34,007 nt of DNA from Betaproteobacteria bacterium (lineage in GTDB: Bacteria > Pseudomonadota > Gammaproteobacteria > Burkholderiales > Thiobacillaceae), in assembly GCA_020061585.1 (NCBI GenBank), contig JAGUXX010000273.1, positions 1 to 34,007 of the forward strand, written 5' to 3'. The position numbers were made by a program, and so were the translations under genes. Shown here in pieces: positions 13,569 through 21,073 of the stretch; the first letter of the stretch is position 1, and each line of letters begins with the position of its first letter. The notes below the pieces were generated by a model, which was not told where the DNA came from, made no database searches, and saw only the letters and a list, made by a program, of their open reading frames with translations.

Positions 13569-14704
13569 CAGAGTTCGGGGTAAAGGCGGCCGGGATTGAA
13601 GATGCGCTGCGGGTCGAGCGCCAGTTTGACGCGCTGGTGCAGCGCCAGCATCGCCGGCGGCAGCGGCTGAAAGACTTTGCCGCCGCCGTCGTGCCCCTTG
13701 AACAAGGTGGCATGGCCGCCCAGCGTGACGACCCGCTGGCGCAGGGTTTTGCCGGGAAGATCGCTGATCAGCCAGCGTAGCGCGCCGTTCCATTCGATCA
13801 ATTCGCTGCCCGGCAGATTCAGCGCCGGCGCGGCGGCGGGCAGCGAGATGCGCCACAGCGGCAGATCGGTGGCGAAGAACGGATGGGTCTGGTCGCGTAC
13901 GGCGGCCCAGATCGAAGCATCGGTTTGGTCGCCGCCCATCTGTGCGATGGCCTGTTCGACGCAACGGGCGCTGGCCGACAGGCGCAGATAGCGTTTGCCG
14001 TCGACTTCCAGGCTGGCGCTGATCGGCAACTGCGCGGCCCGGATGGCCGCTTCGCCCGGCTGGAATAGCAGGGTGCGTTCACTGGCCGGGCGCGGCAGCA
14101 CTTTCAGCGACACTTCGAGCAGCACGCCCAACGTGCCTAACGCGCCGACCATCAACCGCGACACATCGTAACCGGCGACGTTCTTCATGACCTGGCCGCC
14201 CAGGCGCAGCACTTCGCCGCGACCGTTGAGCAGTTTGACGCCGAGCACCGCGTCGCGCACCGATCCGCCCCAGGGCCGACGCGGGCCGGACAGGCCGGCG
14301 GCGACCATGCCGCCGAGCGTGGATGTTTCAGTGAAATGCGGCGGTTCGAACGGCAGCATCTGCTGGTTGGCCGCCAACACCGCTTCGATTTCCGCCAGCG
14401 GCGTGCCGGCGCGGGCGGTGATCACCAGTTCGGTCGGTTCGTAGGCGATGATGCCGCGATGGCCGGAAACATTCAGCGTTTCGCCGACGCCGGCGCGGCC
14501 GTAAAACGTCTTGCTGCCGCCGCCCCGGATGCACAGCGGGGTGCGGTTGGTGATGGCCTGCTTAATGCGTTCGATCAGTTCTGTAACCTCTAATGTATTT
14601 GTCACCCCGGCGAAGGCCGGGGTCCAGGTGGTTGATGGCACTGGATTCCGGCTTTCGCCGGAATGACGGTAGCCGAATACATCAGCATTTCCTTCGGTTT
14701 TCAT
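13568..14704 (-). CDS. glcE: Glycolate oxidase FAD-binding subunit, with repeat-encoded N-terminal insert
   Basis: The 378-aa protein is a flavoprotein of the FAD-binding PCMH type, smaller than GlcD. It carries TPLCIRGGGSKTFYGR, then PHFTETSTLGGMVAAGLSGPRRPWGGSVRDAVLG and VMKNVAGYDVSRLMVGALGTLGVL. It forms the glycolate oxidase complex with GlcD and GlcF. The ATG at 14704 lies 5 nt after the glcD stop and has GAGG 11 nt before it. From this start the first 35 residues include RHSGESRNPVP and WTPAFAGVT, a translated dispersed repeat (14601-14667), before the family sequence VTELIERI begins. A GTG at 14605, after the repeat, would remove it but has no Shine-Dalgarno sequence. The family is about 350 aa, close to the length without the insert. 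Confidence 0.93.
   Translation of the reverse strand: MKTEGNADVFGYRHSGESRNPVPSTTWTPAFAGVTNTLEVTELIERIKQAITNRTPLCIRGGGSKTFYGRAGVGETLNVSGHRGIIAYEPTELVITARAGTPLAEIEAVLAANQQMLPFEPPHFTETSTLGGMVAAGLSGPRRPWGGSVRDAVLGVKLLNGRGEVLRLGGQVMKNVAGYDVSRLMVGALGTLGVLLEVSLKVLPRPASERTLLFQPGEAAIRAAQLPISASLEVDGKRYLRLSASARCVEQAIAQMGGDQTDASIWAAVRDQTHPFFATDLPLWRISLPAAAPALNLPGSELIEWNGALRWLISDLPGKTLRQRVVTLGGHATLFKGHDGGGKVFQPLPPAMLALHQRVKLALDPQRIFNPGRLYPEL
14601..14667. repeat. Complete CCGGCGAA-type palindromic repeat in the 5-prime part of glcE
   Basis: Arms of 27 bp, at 14601-14627 and 14641-14667, match each other in 22 of 27 positions as an inverted repeat (GTCACCCCGGCGAAGG- and -CTTTCGCCGGAATGAC). The 13-bp loop is GTGGTTGATGGCA. 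It is the repeat whose translation reads SGESRNP ... WTPAFAGVT in many bacterial genomes. Here it stays in frame with glcE if the ATG at 14704 is used. A partial copy is at 12188-12225. Confidence 0.88.
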
Positions 14705-14709
14705 GTTGC

Positions 14710-16161
14710 TCAAAACCTCGGCAAATCGGGAAACGGCAGCGCGCCGCCGTGTACGTGCATGCGGCCCATTTCGGCGCAGCGGTGCAGTGTCGGCACGGCT
14801 TTGCCGGGGTTGAGCAGGCCATCCGGATCGAACGCGGCCTTGATGGCGTGGAACTGGATGAGTTCTTCCGGGGTGAACTGGCTGCACGCGGCATCCAGTT
14901 TTTCGACGCCGATGCCGTGTTCGCCGGTCACCGTGCCGCCGACTTCGACGCACAGTTTCAGGATGTCGGTGCCGAAGGCTTCGGCGCGGTGCAGTTCGTC
15001 GGGTTGGTTGGCGTCGAACAGAATCAGCGGATGCAAGTTGCCGTCGCCGGCATGGAACACGTTGGCGACGCGCAAACCGTATTGCGTCGACAGTTCGCCG
15101 ATACGACCCAACACGCGCGCCAGATGTTGGCGTGGAATGGTGCCGTCCATACAGTAATAGTCCGGCGAGATGCGGCCGACGGCGGGGAAGGCGCCCTTGC
15201 GGCCGGCCCAGAATTTCAGGCGCTGGGCGTCGTCTTCGGCGGTGCGCACTTCGGTTGCGCCGGCATCGAGCAACACCGCGCGCAGCGCCAGGATCTGTTC
15301 CGACACCTCGGCGTTGGCGCCATCCAGTTCGCACAACAGGATGGCCGCCGCATCGACCGGATAGCCGGCGTGGACGAAGTCTTCGGCGGCGCGGATCGAC
15401 AGGTTGTCCATCATTTCCAGCCCGGCCGGCAACAGACCGGCGCCGATGATTTTCGCCACCGCGGCACCGGCGGTTTCCACCGAGGCGAACGCCGCCAGCA
15501 CGACTTGCGCGCGTTCCGGCTTGACCAGCAGTTTGACGGTGACTTCGACGACGATGCCGAGCAGTCCTTCCGAACCGGTCATCAGCGCCAGCAGGTCGTA
15601 ACCGGGGCTATCGAAAGCCTGTAGTCCAATGTCCAGCAGTTCGCCGTCTATGGTCAGCACTTTCAACGCCAGCAGGTTGTGTACGGTCAGGCCGTATTTC
15701 AGGCAATGCACGCCGCCGGAGTTTTCCGCGACGTTGCCGCCGATGGAACAGGCGATCTGCGACGATGGATCGGGTGCGTAATACAGACCCAGATGCGCCA
15801 CGGCTTCGGATATCGCCAGGTTGCGCACGCCGGGTTGCACCACCGCCAAGCGGTTGTCGGCGTCGATCCGCAAAATCTTGTTGAACCGCGCCAGCGACAG
15901 AATCACGCCATCGGCCAACGGCAGCGCGCCGCCGGAAAGGCCGGTGCCGGCGCCACGCGCCACCACCGGCACCTGGTGTTCGCGACACACGCGCAATATC
16001 GCTTGCGCCTGTTCCAGGGTTTCCGGCAGACACACCGCCAGCGGAATCTGCTTGTAGGCGGACAGGCCGTCGCATTCGTAAGGACGCAGGGCTTCGGCTT
16101 CGAGCAGCAGCGAATTCGCCGGCAGCGCGGCGCGCAGTGCGGCGAGGAAGGTTGGATTCAT
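14710..16161 (-). CDS. glcD: Glycolate oxidase FAD-linked catalytic subunit
   Basis: The 483-aa flavoprotein has the PCMH FAD-binding signature PVVARGAGTGLSGGALPL at about 66-83, then SSQIACSIGGNVAENSGG, and the C-terminal substrate/FAD-domain motifs NVFHAGDGNLHP and GGTVTGEHGIGVEK. GlcD oxidises glycolate, and often D-lactate, to the 2-oxo acid, passing electrons through GlcE and GlcF. The start follows the DUF1537 kinase stop by only 8 nt, so the kinase and glcDEF form one unit. Length is near the family norm (about 499 in E. coli). Nothing appears broken. Confidence 0.95.
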   Translation of the reverse strand: MNPTFLAALRAALPANSLLLEAEALRPYECDGLSAYKQIPLAVCLPETLEQAQAILRVCREHQVPVVARGAGTGLSGGALPLADGVILSLARFNKILRIDADNRLAVVQPGVRNLAISEAVAHLGLYYAPDPSSQIACSIGGNVAENSGGVHCLKYGLTVHNLLALKVLTIDGELLDIGLQAFDSPGYDLLALMTGSEGLLGIVVEVTVKLLVKPERAQVVLAAFASVETAGAAVAKIIGAGLLPAGLEMMDNLSIRAAEDFVHAGYPVDAAAILLCELDGANAEVSEQILALRAVLLDAGATEVRTAEDDAQRLKFWAGRKGAFPAVGRISPDYYCMDGTIPRQHLARVLGRIGELSTQYGLRVANVFHAGDGNLHPLILFDANQPDELHRAEAFGTDILKLCVEVGGTVTGEHGIGVEKLDAACSQFTPEELIQFHAIKAAFDPDGLLNPGKAVPTLHRCAEMGRMHVHGGALPFPDLPRF

Positions 16162-16169
16162 GCGTCGGA

Positions 16170-17510
16170 TTATCGCAAAGTTGGCGCCGCAAGCCGTTGA
16201 TAGGCCGTTGCCAACGCCGCCTCGTCGCCGACGTTGCCGGGGAAGATCACCACCGGCAGGTCGGGGTAACGCGGGTGATCGGCGGGACAGCGCACCACCG
16301 AGCAGCCGGGCAGGATTTGCCCGAGCACCGTGGAGGCGCGCAGCGCCAGGCCGTCGGACAATACATCGTTGGAGGTAATGCCGCCTTTGCTGATCAGGAA
16401 GCCCAGCGTGGTCGGCAGGCCGCGCACCACGTCCATCAGGAACGCCGACACCGACTCGCCGAAAGCCAGTCGCGTGGCCTGGTCGGGGAACTGGCGTTCG
16501 ACGCGGCTGGTGTAGATGACGCTGGTCAAGCCTGCCGCATGGGCTTGCGCGGCGCGTTCGAGCACGTCAGCCAGCAAGTTTTCACGCTGTTGCTCGATGC
16601 GCGCGACATCGACTTCGATGCCCTGAACGCCTGGTTCAATCAGCAGCTTCTCCAGTTGCGCCGTAGTTTTTTTGACATGTGATCCGACGATGACCGCGCC
16701 CGGCTGATCATTGCGAACGTAGGCATGCATCGACTCGGCCGCCACCGGCTGCGGCGGCAGCTTGGCCAGCGCGGTGAGCAGGCTGGCGGCGGAGCGAAAC
16801 AGGAAGCGCTTGCCTTGGCGGGCGGCGGCGGTGAGTTGTTCGGCGAAATGATTCAGATCGGCCTGGGTTTCGGCATCGACGACGCAACAGCGGTTGTCGC
16901 GCAGGGCCAGCAAGCGGCCGGAAACATCGCCGCGCACATCGTCCAGCAGAAAGCGTTCGACCTGATCGGCCTTGATCCGCCCGGCGGTTTTTTCCTCGAC
17001 GTAATCCGGCAGGTAACTGTGGCGATAGCCGAATACCGAGTCGCGGGCGAATTCGGTTTCATGCACCGGCGTCGGCACACCGTTGACGATCAGATAATGA
17101 ATGCTGTCGCGGGTGTAGCGGCCGCCCTCGAAGAACGCCGGGGTCAGGAAGTGCGCATCGAAGTTTGCACCCTCGCCGCCAAGTTCTTCCGCCATCACAT
17201 CGGTTTCCACCGGGTAATGGCCGCGCAAGGTGGAATCCGAACGGCTGACGAAAATCGGGTTGAACAGCGTGCCGCCCGCCGCCAGATCGGCCAGCGCCAG
17301 CTTGATGTTCCGGCAGACCTCGCGCGTCACCGTTGCCGCTCGCGCCGCGTCCATGCCGCGGGTGTTGGTCAGCACGAACAACAGCGGCGAGTCGTCAAAC
17401 AGTGCTTCCTCCAGCGTGGCGGCATCCCAACGGGTCAGCAACCGGCAGGAATGCACCGTCTGCGAACCGGTCGGGTCGTCGTCGAGAACGATGATTTTGG
17501 TTTGGGGCAT
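16170..17510 (-). CDS. DUF1537 family four-carbon acid sugar kinase
   Basis: The 446-aa protein opens with IIVLDDDPTGSQTVH, the DDxPTG substrate/phosphoryl-transfer motif of the family (Asp 10-12). It has FVSRSDSTLRGHYP in the N-terminal domain. The C-terminal nucleotide-binding domain shows FLISKGGITSNDVLSDGL. Characterised DUF1537 kinases phosphorylate acid sugars such as erythronate, threonate, 3-oxo-tetronate or 3-oxo-isoapionate; the sequence alone does not tell which. The ATG at 17510 begins the family sequence; the open frame upstream is repeat DNA. It is 8 nt from glcD and 199 bp after the transketolase-like gene. Confidence 0.88.
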   Translation of the reverse strand: MPQTKIIVLDDDPTGSQTVHSCRLLTRWDAATLEEALFDDSPLLFVLTNTRGMDAARAATVTREVCRNIKLALADLAAGGTLFNPIFVSRSDSTLRGHYPVETDVMAEELGGEGANFDAHFLTPAFFEGGRYTRDSIHYLIVNGVPTPVHETEFARDSVFGYRHSYLPDYVEEKTAGRIKADQVERFLLDDVRGDVSGRLLALRDNRCCVVDAETQADLNHFAEQLTAAARQGKRFLFRSAASLLTALAKLPPQPVAAESMHAYVRNDQPGAVIVGSHVKKTTAQLEKLLIEPGVQGIEVDVARIEQQRENLLADVLERAAQAHAAGLTSVIYTSRVERQFPDQATRLAFGESVSAFLMDVVRGLPTTLGFLISKGGITSNDVLSDGLALRASTVLGQILPGCSVVRCPADHPRYPDLPVVIFPGNVGDEAALATAYQRLAAPTLR

Positions 17511-17521
17511 GGGGCGTGAAA

Positions 17522-17704
17522 TGTGAAATGTGATGCGGCTGTGCCGCTGGTGAAGTGTGAAACGTGATGCGGCTGCGCCGCTGGCGAAATGTGAAACGTG
17601 ATGCGGCTGCGCCGCTGGTGAAATGTGAAACGTGGGGTGCAGGCTTTTCACGTTTCACCTGAGCCGCGCAGCGGCGAGTCACCTGAGCCGCGCAGCGGCG
17701 AGTC
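17522..17704. repeat. Tandem 34-bp and 24-bp hairpin repeats between the transketolase-like gene and the kinase
   Basis: Three units in exact 34-bp register (TGATGCGG at 17531, 17565 and 17599) each carry GTGAAAC(G/A)TGATGCGGC-TG-GCCGC, a GC hairpin with a TGTGAAA spacer. Two units of 24 bp follow at 17657 and 17681 (CACCTGAGCCGCGCAGCGGC) with the complementary word order, next to TTTTCACGTTTCACC. The two halves are inverted relative to each other, so a large fold-back is possible. The array fills almost the whole 199-bp gap and ends 6 bp before the upstream gene's stop codon. Confidence 0.85.
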
Positions 17705-17709
17705 ACATT

Positions 17710-19923
17710 TCACCCCAACAGCGCTTCTGCCCGTGCCGCCATCGCTTCGCCAGTCAAACCATTGAAGGCCATGATCTCGCCCGGGCTGGCGGTGGTTTCG
17801 CCGCGTTTCCAGGCCATCACGTCACGGCGCGCGGCGCGGGTACGCAGCATGATCGGCTCCAATGGGCCGGACGGGCCGCCGCTGACGCCGATCAATACAT
17901 CCGCATCGAACAGCGCGTTGAAACGGTCGTCGTCCATGAACGTGTTGTCCGGCTCGGATACCGTGTCCCAGGCCACATCGGTCGGGCGGTACAGGCGGCG
18001 CGGGTTGGCGGCGCTGACGATGCGCACCTTGTGGCCGGCGGCTTCCAGCTTGTCCTTGGCCTCGAATACCGGCAACAGCACCATGTCGCCAGTCACGGCG
18101 AACACTACGGTCTTGCTGCCTGTTGCCGATTCATACAGCGTGATCGCGCCGCGTTCGATGCCTACCCTTGCCTGTTCCAGCGTGGTGTACACCGGCAGCG
18201 GCGATTTCGAGGCGATGATGGCGATGCCCTTGTTGTAGGTATTCAGCGCCCAGTCGTAGGCGACCTGGATCTGGTTGGCGTCGCATGGGAACAGCGGATA
18301 CAGGTTGCCGTTGCGCATCTGCGCGGCGAAGTAGTTCTCGATTTCCGGGCGTTGATGAGTCCAGCCGTTGCGGCCCTGTTCCAGCGCGCCGGCGGTGAAC
18401 ATGCAGATGAACGACGGCGTCTTGCGGCGCAGTTCGGCCATAGCCTGGGTCACCGTCTGCACGATCGGCCAGCCGTTGATGGCGAAGCTTTCGTAAGACA
18501 GCCACACCGAACGCGCGCCGAACAGCGCCATGCCGGCGGCCAGGCCGGCGCAGGCGTCTTCGTTGAGCGGCTCGTAGACCTGGCCGTTGGGTTCCTGGTG
18601 GTACAGCGGATCGTCCACCGGGTGGCGAATTTTCAGCGCCACGTTGATGTTGGCCATGGCGCTGGCTTCATTGCCGTCGGCGTTGGTCACCACGAAGTAC
18701 GGATCGCTCTGGCCGAGGGCGACGACCAGCGCGCCGAAGGCGGTCGCCGGCACCTGCTTGTCGCCCGGTTCGAAGGCGCGGATCGGCAGTTCCGGCAACG
18801 GCACGATGTCCAGCACGTGTTCGGTCACCGAGGTCTTGGCGGCGGGGCCGCCGCCGGCGCGGCTGAAGTTGTCGCGCACGATCCGCCAGGCTTCCGGGCT
18901 CAACGCGCGGCGTTGCAGGCCGGCGATGATGTGCTCGGCATCGAGTGTGTCGGCCGGGTACAGGTTGTGCGCCTTGGCGCCGACCTTGTGCACGCCGGCA
19001 CCTTTCAATTGCTTCAGGATCATCACAGTGCGCTTGCCGCCCAGCGCGCTCCTTGCGGCGCTGTCGGCGGCCTGCAACACGGCGGCGGCGAAGGCCAGGC
19101 GGCGATCGAACGAGAACGCCGAACTGTCGACGTAAGCGCCGACCTGGTCCTGATCGTCGAAGTTCTTGGCGTCGACCAGAAACACGTTCTGGAAGCCGTG
19201 GCCTTTCCAGTACGCCGTCATCTCGGCGTTGCTCCAGGTGGTACACATCGAATGGTGTTCCTGGCTGTAGCCGTTCCAGATCAGCACCGGCAGGAAGTTG
19301 GTCACCTTCGGATAGGCGGTGTTGAAGTGCATCATCGAATTCAGTATGTACGGCTCGCCCATGCCGCCGTCGCCGATGGTCACCGGGAACAGCGTGCCGG
19401 GATGCAGCAGCGCGCCGGCCATGGCGAAATGCTGACCCTGGCCGAGCGGGCCGGCGGGGGCCAGCAGGCCGGGAATGGCGCCGGACAGATGGCCGAGCAG
19501 ACCGTGCTTTTCGCGGAACCGGTCGCGCAATTGCTGCACGGTGTGGATGTCCATTGCTTCCAGCGAGCGGTCGAGGAACATCGCCGAGTAGAAGCCGGGC
19601 GCGTGGTGGCCGACTTCGGTGACGATGTTGGTGTGGCCGAGCATCACCAACGCGGCATAGGCCTCGGCGCTGGAGGCGAAACCGCCCGGATGGCCGGAGG
19701 CCTTGGCGCCGCAGATTTGCAGGGTCAGGTAGCGCAGCGCGTCGGCGGCGAGCAGGGTCTGATAGGCGGCGGCGGTGGAACTGGCGCTGGCAATGGCCTT
19801 GGCGTCGGCGGCGATCGCCGGTTCCGTCGCCTGTTCGGCGAAACCGGGCCAGGACGGGCCGTAATACTGGATGCCGGCACAGAATTCGGGGGCCAGACTG
19901 GCGGGGAGGGTGGTGGCGTTCAT
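17710..19923 (-). CDS. Transketolase/phosphoketolase-like ThDP enzyme
   Basis: The 737-aa protein has transketolase landmarks: SGHPGG at 86-91, GPLGQG at 168-173, and the ThDP/Mg motif GDGGMGE (194-200) followed about 30 residues later by NG (227-228). The C-terminal part (GALEQGRNGWTHQRPEIE, then PCDANQIQVAYDWAL and IIASKSPLPVYTTLEQA) resembles the phosphoketolase layout rather than classical TktA. It may move a two-carbon unit, split a ketose phosphate, or act as an epimerase-like variant; I cannot choose. The ATG at 19923 has GGAG 6 nt upstream; the ATG at 19953 lies in a repeat. It is divergent from an IclR gene, which presumably controls it. Confidence 0.85.
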   Translation of the reverse strand: MNATTLPASLAPEFCAGIQYYGPSWPGFAEQATEPAIAADAKAIASASSTAAAYQTLLAADALRYLTLQICGAKASGHPGGFASSAEAYAALVMLGHTNIVTEVGHHAPGFYSAMFLDRSLEAMDIHTVQQLRDRFREKHGLLGHLSGAIPGLLAPAGPLGQGQHFAMAGALLHPGTLFPVTIGDGGMGEPYILNSMMHFNTAYPKVTNFLPVLIWNGYSQEHHSMCTTWSNAEMTAYWKGHGFQNVFLVDAKNFDDQDQVGAYVDSSAFSFDRRLAFAAAVLQAADSAARSALGGKRTVMILKQLKGAGVHKVGAKAHNLYPADTLDAEHIIAGLQRRALSPEAWRIVRDNFSRAGGGPAAKTSVTEHVLDIVPLPELPIRAFEPGDKQVPATAFGALVVALGQSDPYFVVTNADGNEASAMANINVALKIRHPVDDPLYHQEPNGQVYEPLNEDACAGLAAGMALFGARSVWLSYESFAINGWPIVQTVTQAMAELRRKTPSFICMFTAGALEQGRNGWTHQRPEIENYFAAQMRNGNLYPLFPCDANQIQVAYDWALNTYNKGIAIIASKSPLPVYTTLEQARVGIERGAITLYESATGSKTVVFAVTGDMVLLPVFEAKDKLEAAGHKVRIVSAANPRRLYRPTDVAWDTVSEPDNTFMDDDRFNALFDADVLIGVSGGPSGPLEPIMLRTRAARRDVMAWKRGETTASPGEIMAFNGLTGEAMAARAEALLG

Positions 19924-19947
19924 GGCGGGCTCCAAAGTAAGTTGAAG

Positions 19948-19975
19948 CGTCATTCCCGCGCAGCCGGGAATGACG
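19948..19975. repeat. Hairpin repeat CGTCATTCCCG / CGGGAATGACG between the divergent genes
   Basis: Perfect 11-bp arms at 19948-19958 and 19965-19975 surround CGCAGC. This is a common dispersed repeat (GTCATTCCCGC type). It lies 24 bp upstream of the transketolase-like start, inside what should be its leader or promoter region. Confidence 0.8.
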
Positions 19976-20035
19976 GTGAAAGTGCGTCTGGGAAATACTC
20001 TACCGAAACAATCAACTTTTCACAATGCACATTAC

Positions 20036-20052
20036 GTTTCATAATGTGAAAC
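20036..20052. promoter_or_regulatory. IclR-type operator abutting the regulator start codon
   Basis: GTTTCATAATGTGAAAC is a perfect 6-bp inverted repeat with a 5-bp centre, directly against the ATG at 20053. A partly matching TTTTCACAATG at 20017-20027 may be a second half-site. IclR regulators bind palindromes of this size between divergent genes. A -10-like CATAAT (20040-20045) lies inside it, with a poor -35-like TTCACA at 20019-20024 spaced 15 bp away, so binding would block iclR transcription (autorepression). Confidence 0.6.
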
Positions 20053-20811
20053 ATGAACCAAGACAAACACTCCCCCATACAAGTCATCGACCGCCTGGCC
20101 GCGTTGCTCGATGCCCTGGCCGCGCAGGATGGCGGCGCCTCGTTGAAGATCCTGTCGGCGGAAACCGGCTTGCATCCCTCGACCGCGTTTCGGATTCTTG
20201 CCGCGCTGATTCAGCATGGTTTTGTCGCCCGCGACGAAACCGGCCTCTACCTGCTCGGCCCGCATCTGCTGCAACTGGCGGCGAAAGTGCGGGTCGGCCT
20301 GGATGTGCGCGCGCTGGCGCGGCCGGAAATGGAGTGGTTGCGCGACCAGGTCGGCGAGACGGTGAATCTGACCGTGCGCCAGGGCGACGAGATGGTCTAC
20401 GTCGAACGCGTCACGCCCAACCGCATGATGCGTGTCGAACAACTCATCGGCAGTCGCGCGCCGCTGCACGTTACCGCCGTCGGCAAGCTGATGCTCGGCG
20501 AAGCCGGCGCCGCCGCGACGCGCGACTATGCCAAACGCACGCGGCTGCCGGCGTATACCGCCAATACCCGGCACGACATCAAGGCGTTGCTGGAGGACAT
20601 CGGCATTTGCAGCGCGCGTGGTTACGCGCTGGACAATGAAGAGGCGGAATTGGGCGTCGGCTGCATCGGCGCGTTGATCCGCGACGCGACCGGCGCGGCG
20701 GTGGCGGGTTTGTCAGTGTCGGCGCCGATGGAGCGACGGCAACTGGCATGGGTTACGCTGGTTCAGGAAGCCGCGCGCAGGGTTTCGGCGCGGCTGGGGT
20801 TCGCGGAGTGA
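20053..20811 (+). CDS. IclR-family transcriptional regulator
   Basis: The 252-aa protein has an N-terminal winged HTH (SLKILSAETGLHPSTAFRILAALIQHGFVAR, about 30-60) and the C-terminal IclR effector domain (VNLTVRQGDEMVYVERV, PLHVTAVGKLML, ELGVGCIGALIRDATGAAVAGLSVSAP). IclR proteins sense small organic acids and related compounds. It is divergent from the transketolase-like gene with 129 bp between starts, so it likely controls that gene and perhaps the kinase-glcDEF unit. The start codon directly follows a palindromic operator and has no Shine-Dalgarno sequence, so the mRNA may be leaderless. Confidence 0.92.
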   Translation: MNQDKHSPIQVIDRLAALLDALAAQDGGASLKILSAETGLHPSTAFRILAALIQHGFVARDETGLYLLGPHLLQLAAKVRVGLDVRALARPEMEWLRDQVGETVNLTVRQGDEMVYVERVTPNRMMRVEQLIGSRAPLHVTAVGKLMLGEAGAAATRDYAKRTRLPAYTANTRHDIKALLEDIGICSARGYALDNEEAELGVGCIGALIRDATGAAVAGLSVSAPMERRQLAWVTLVQEAARRVSARLGFAE

Positions 20812-20911
20812 AGACAGGTCCGGATACATGGTAGGTGCGTTGGCGCACAGAACGGCAGCGCGATGGAACGCATCATCCGCCTTCGGCACTTTTAACCACA
20901 GCGGAGCTCAC

Positions 20912-21058
20912 ATGAACCTTCATCTCAGTATCACGCCACTGATCTCGCTTTTGGCGGGCATTCTCATCCTGGTCATGCCCAAGCTTCTGAACTTCATTGT
21001 GGCCATCTATTTGATCGTGATTGGTTTGATCGGCCTGCTCGGCAGCGGGCGCCTATGA
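20912..21058 (+). CDS. DUF3096 small membrane protein
   Basis: The 48-aa protein MNLHLSITPLISLLAGILIL- is almost wholly hydrophobic, with two membrane helices separated by VMPKLL and a short polar end GSGRL. This is the DUF3096 pattern (SLLAGILILIMPRLLNYIVAIYLI). Its role is unknown. The ATG at 20912 has GGAG 6 nt upstream; an open frame continues upstream but without family support. It is 100 bp downstream of iclR, same strand, and could be co-transcribed or independent. Confidence 0.88.
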   Translation: MNLHLSITPLISLLAGILILVMPKLLNFIVAIYLIVIGLIGLLGSGRL

Positions 21059-21073
21059 CCGATGTCCTTTCAA

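Noticed and set aside
13569..15334. Longer GlcE start far upstream in the open frame
   Set aside because: The upstream part overlaps glcD in another frame and shows no GlcE sequence; the ATG 5 nt after the glcD stop explains the gene.
17511..17651. N-terminal extension of the DUF1537 kinase
   Set aside because: The extension is a translation of the 34-bp repeat array (recurrent FHIS/SRFT words), and the family begins at the ATG at 17510.
17522..17704. Possible CRISPR or integron attC array
   Set aside because: Unit length 34 or 24 bp without unique spacers, no integrase, and the two arrays are partly complementary hairpin repeats.
17632..20049. 805-codon open frame antisense to the transketolase-like gene
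   Set aside because: It is a shadow of a GC-rich gene: the opposite strand carries recognisable ThDP motifs, while this frame is a low-complexity Gly/Val/Arg/His-rich translation.
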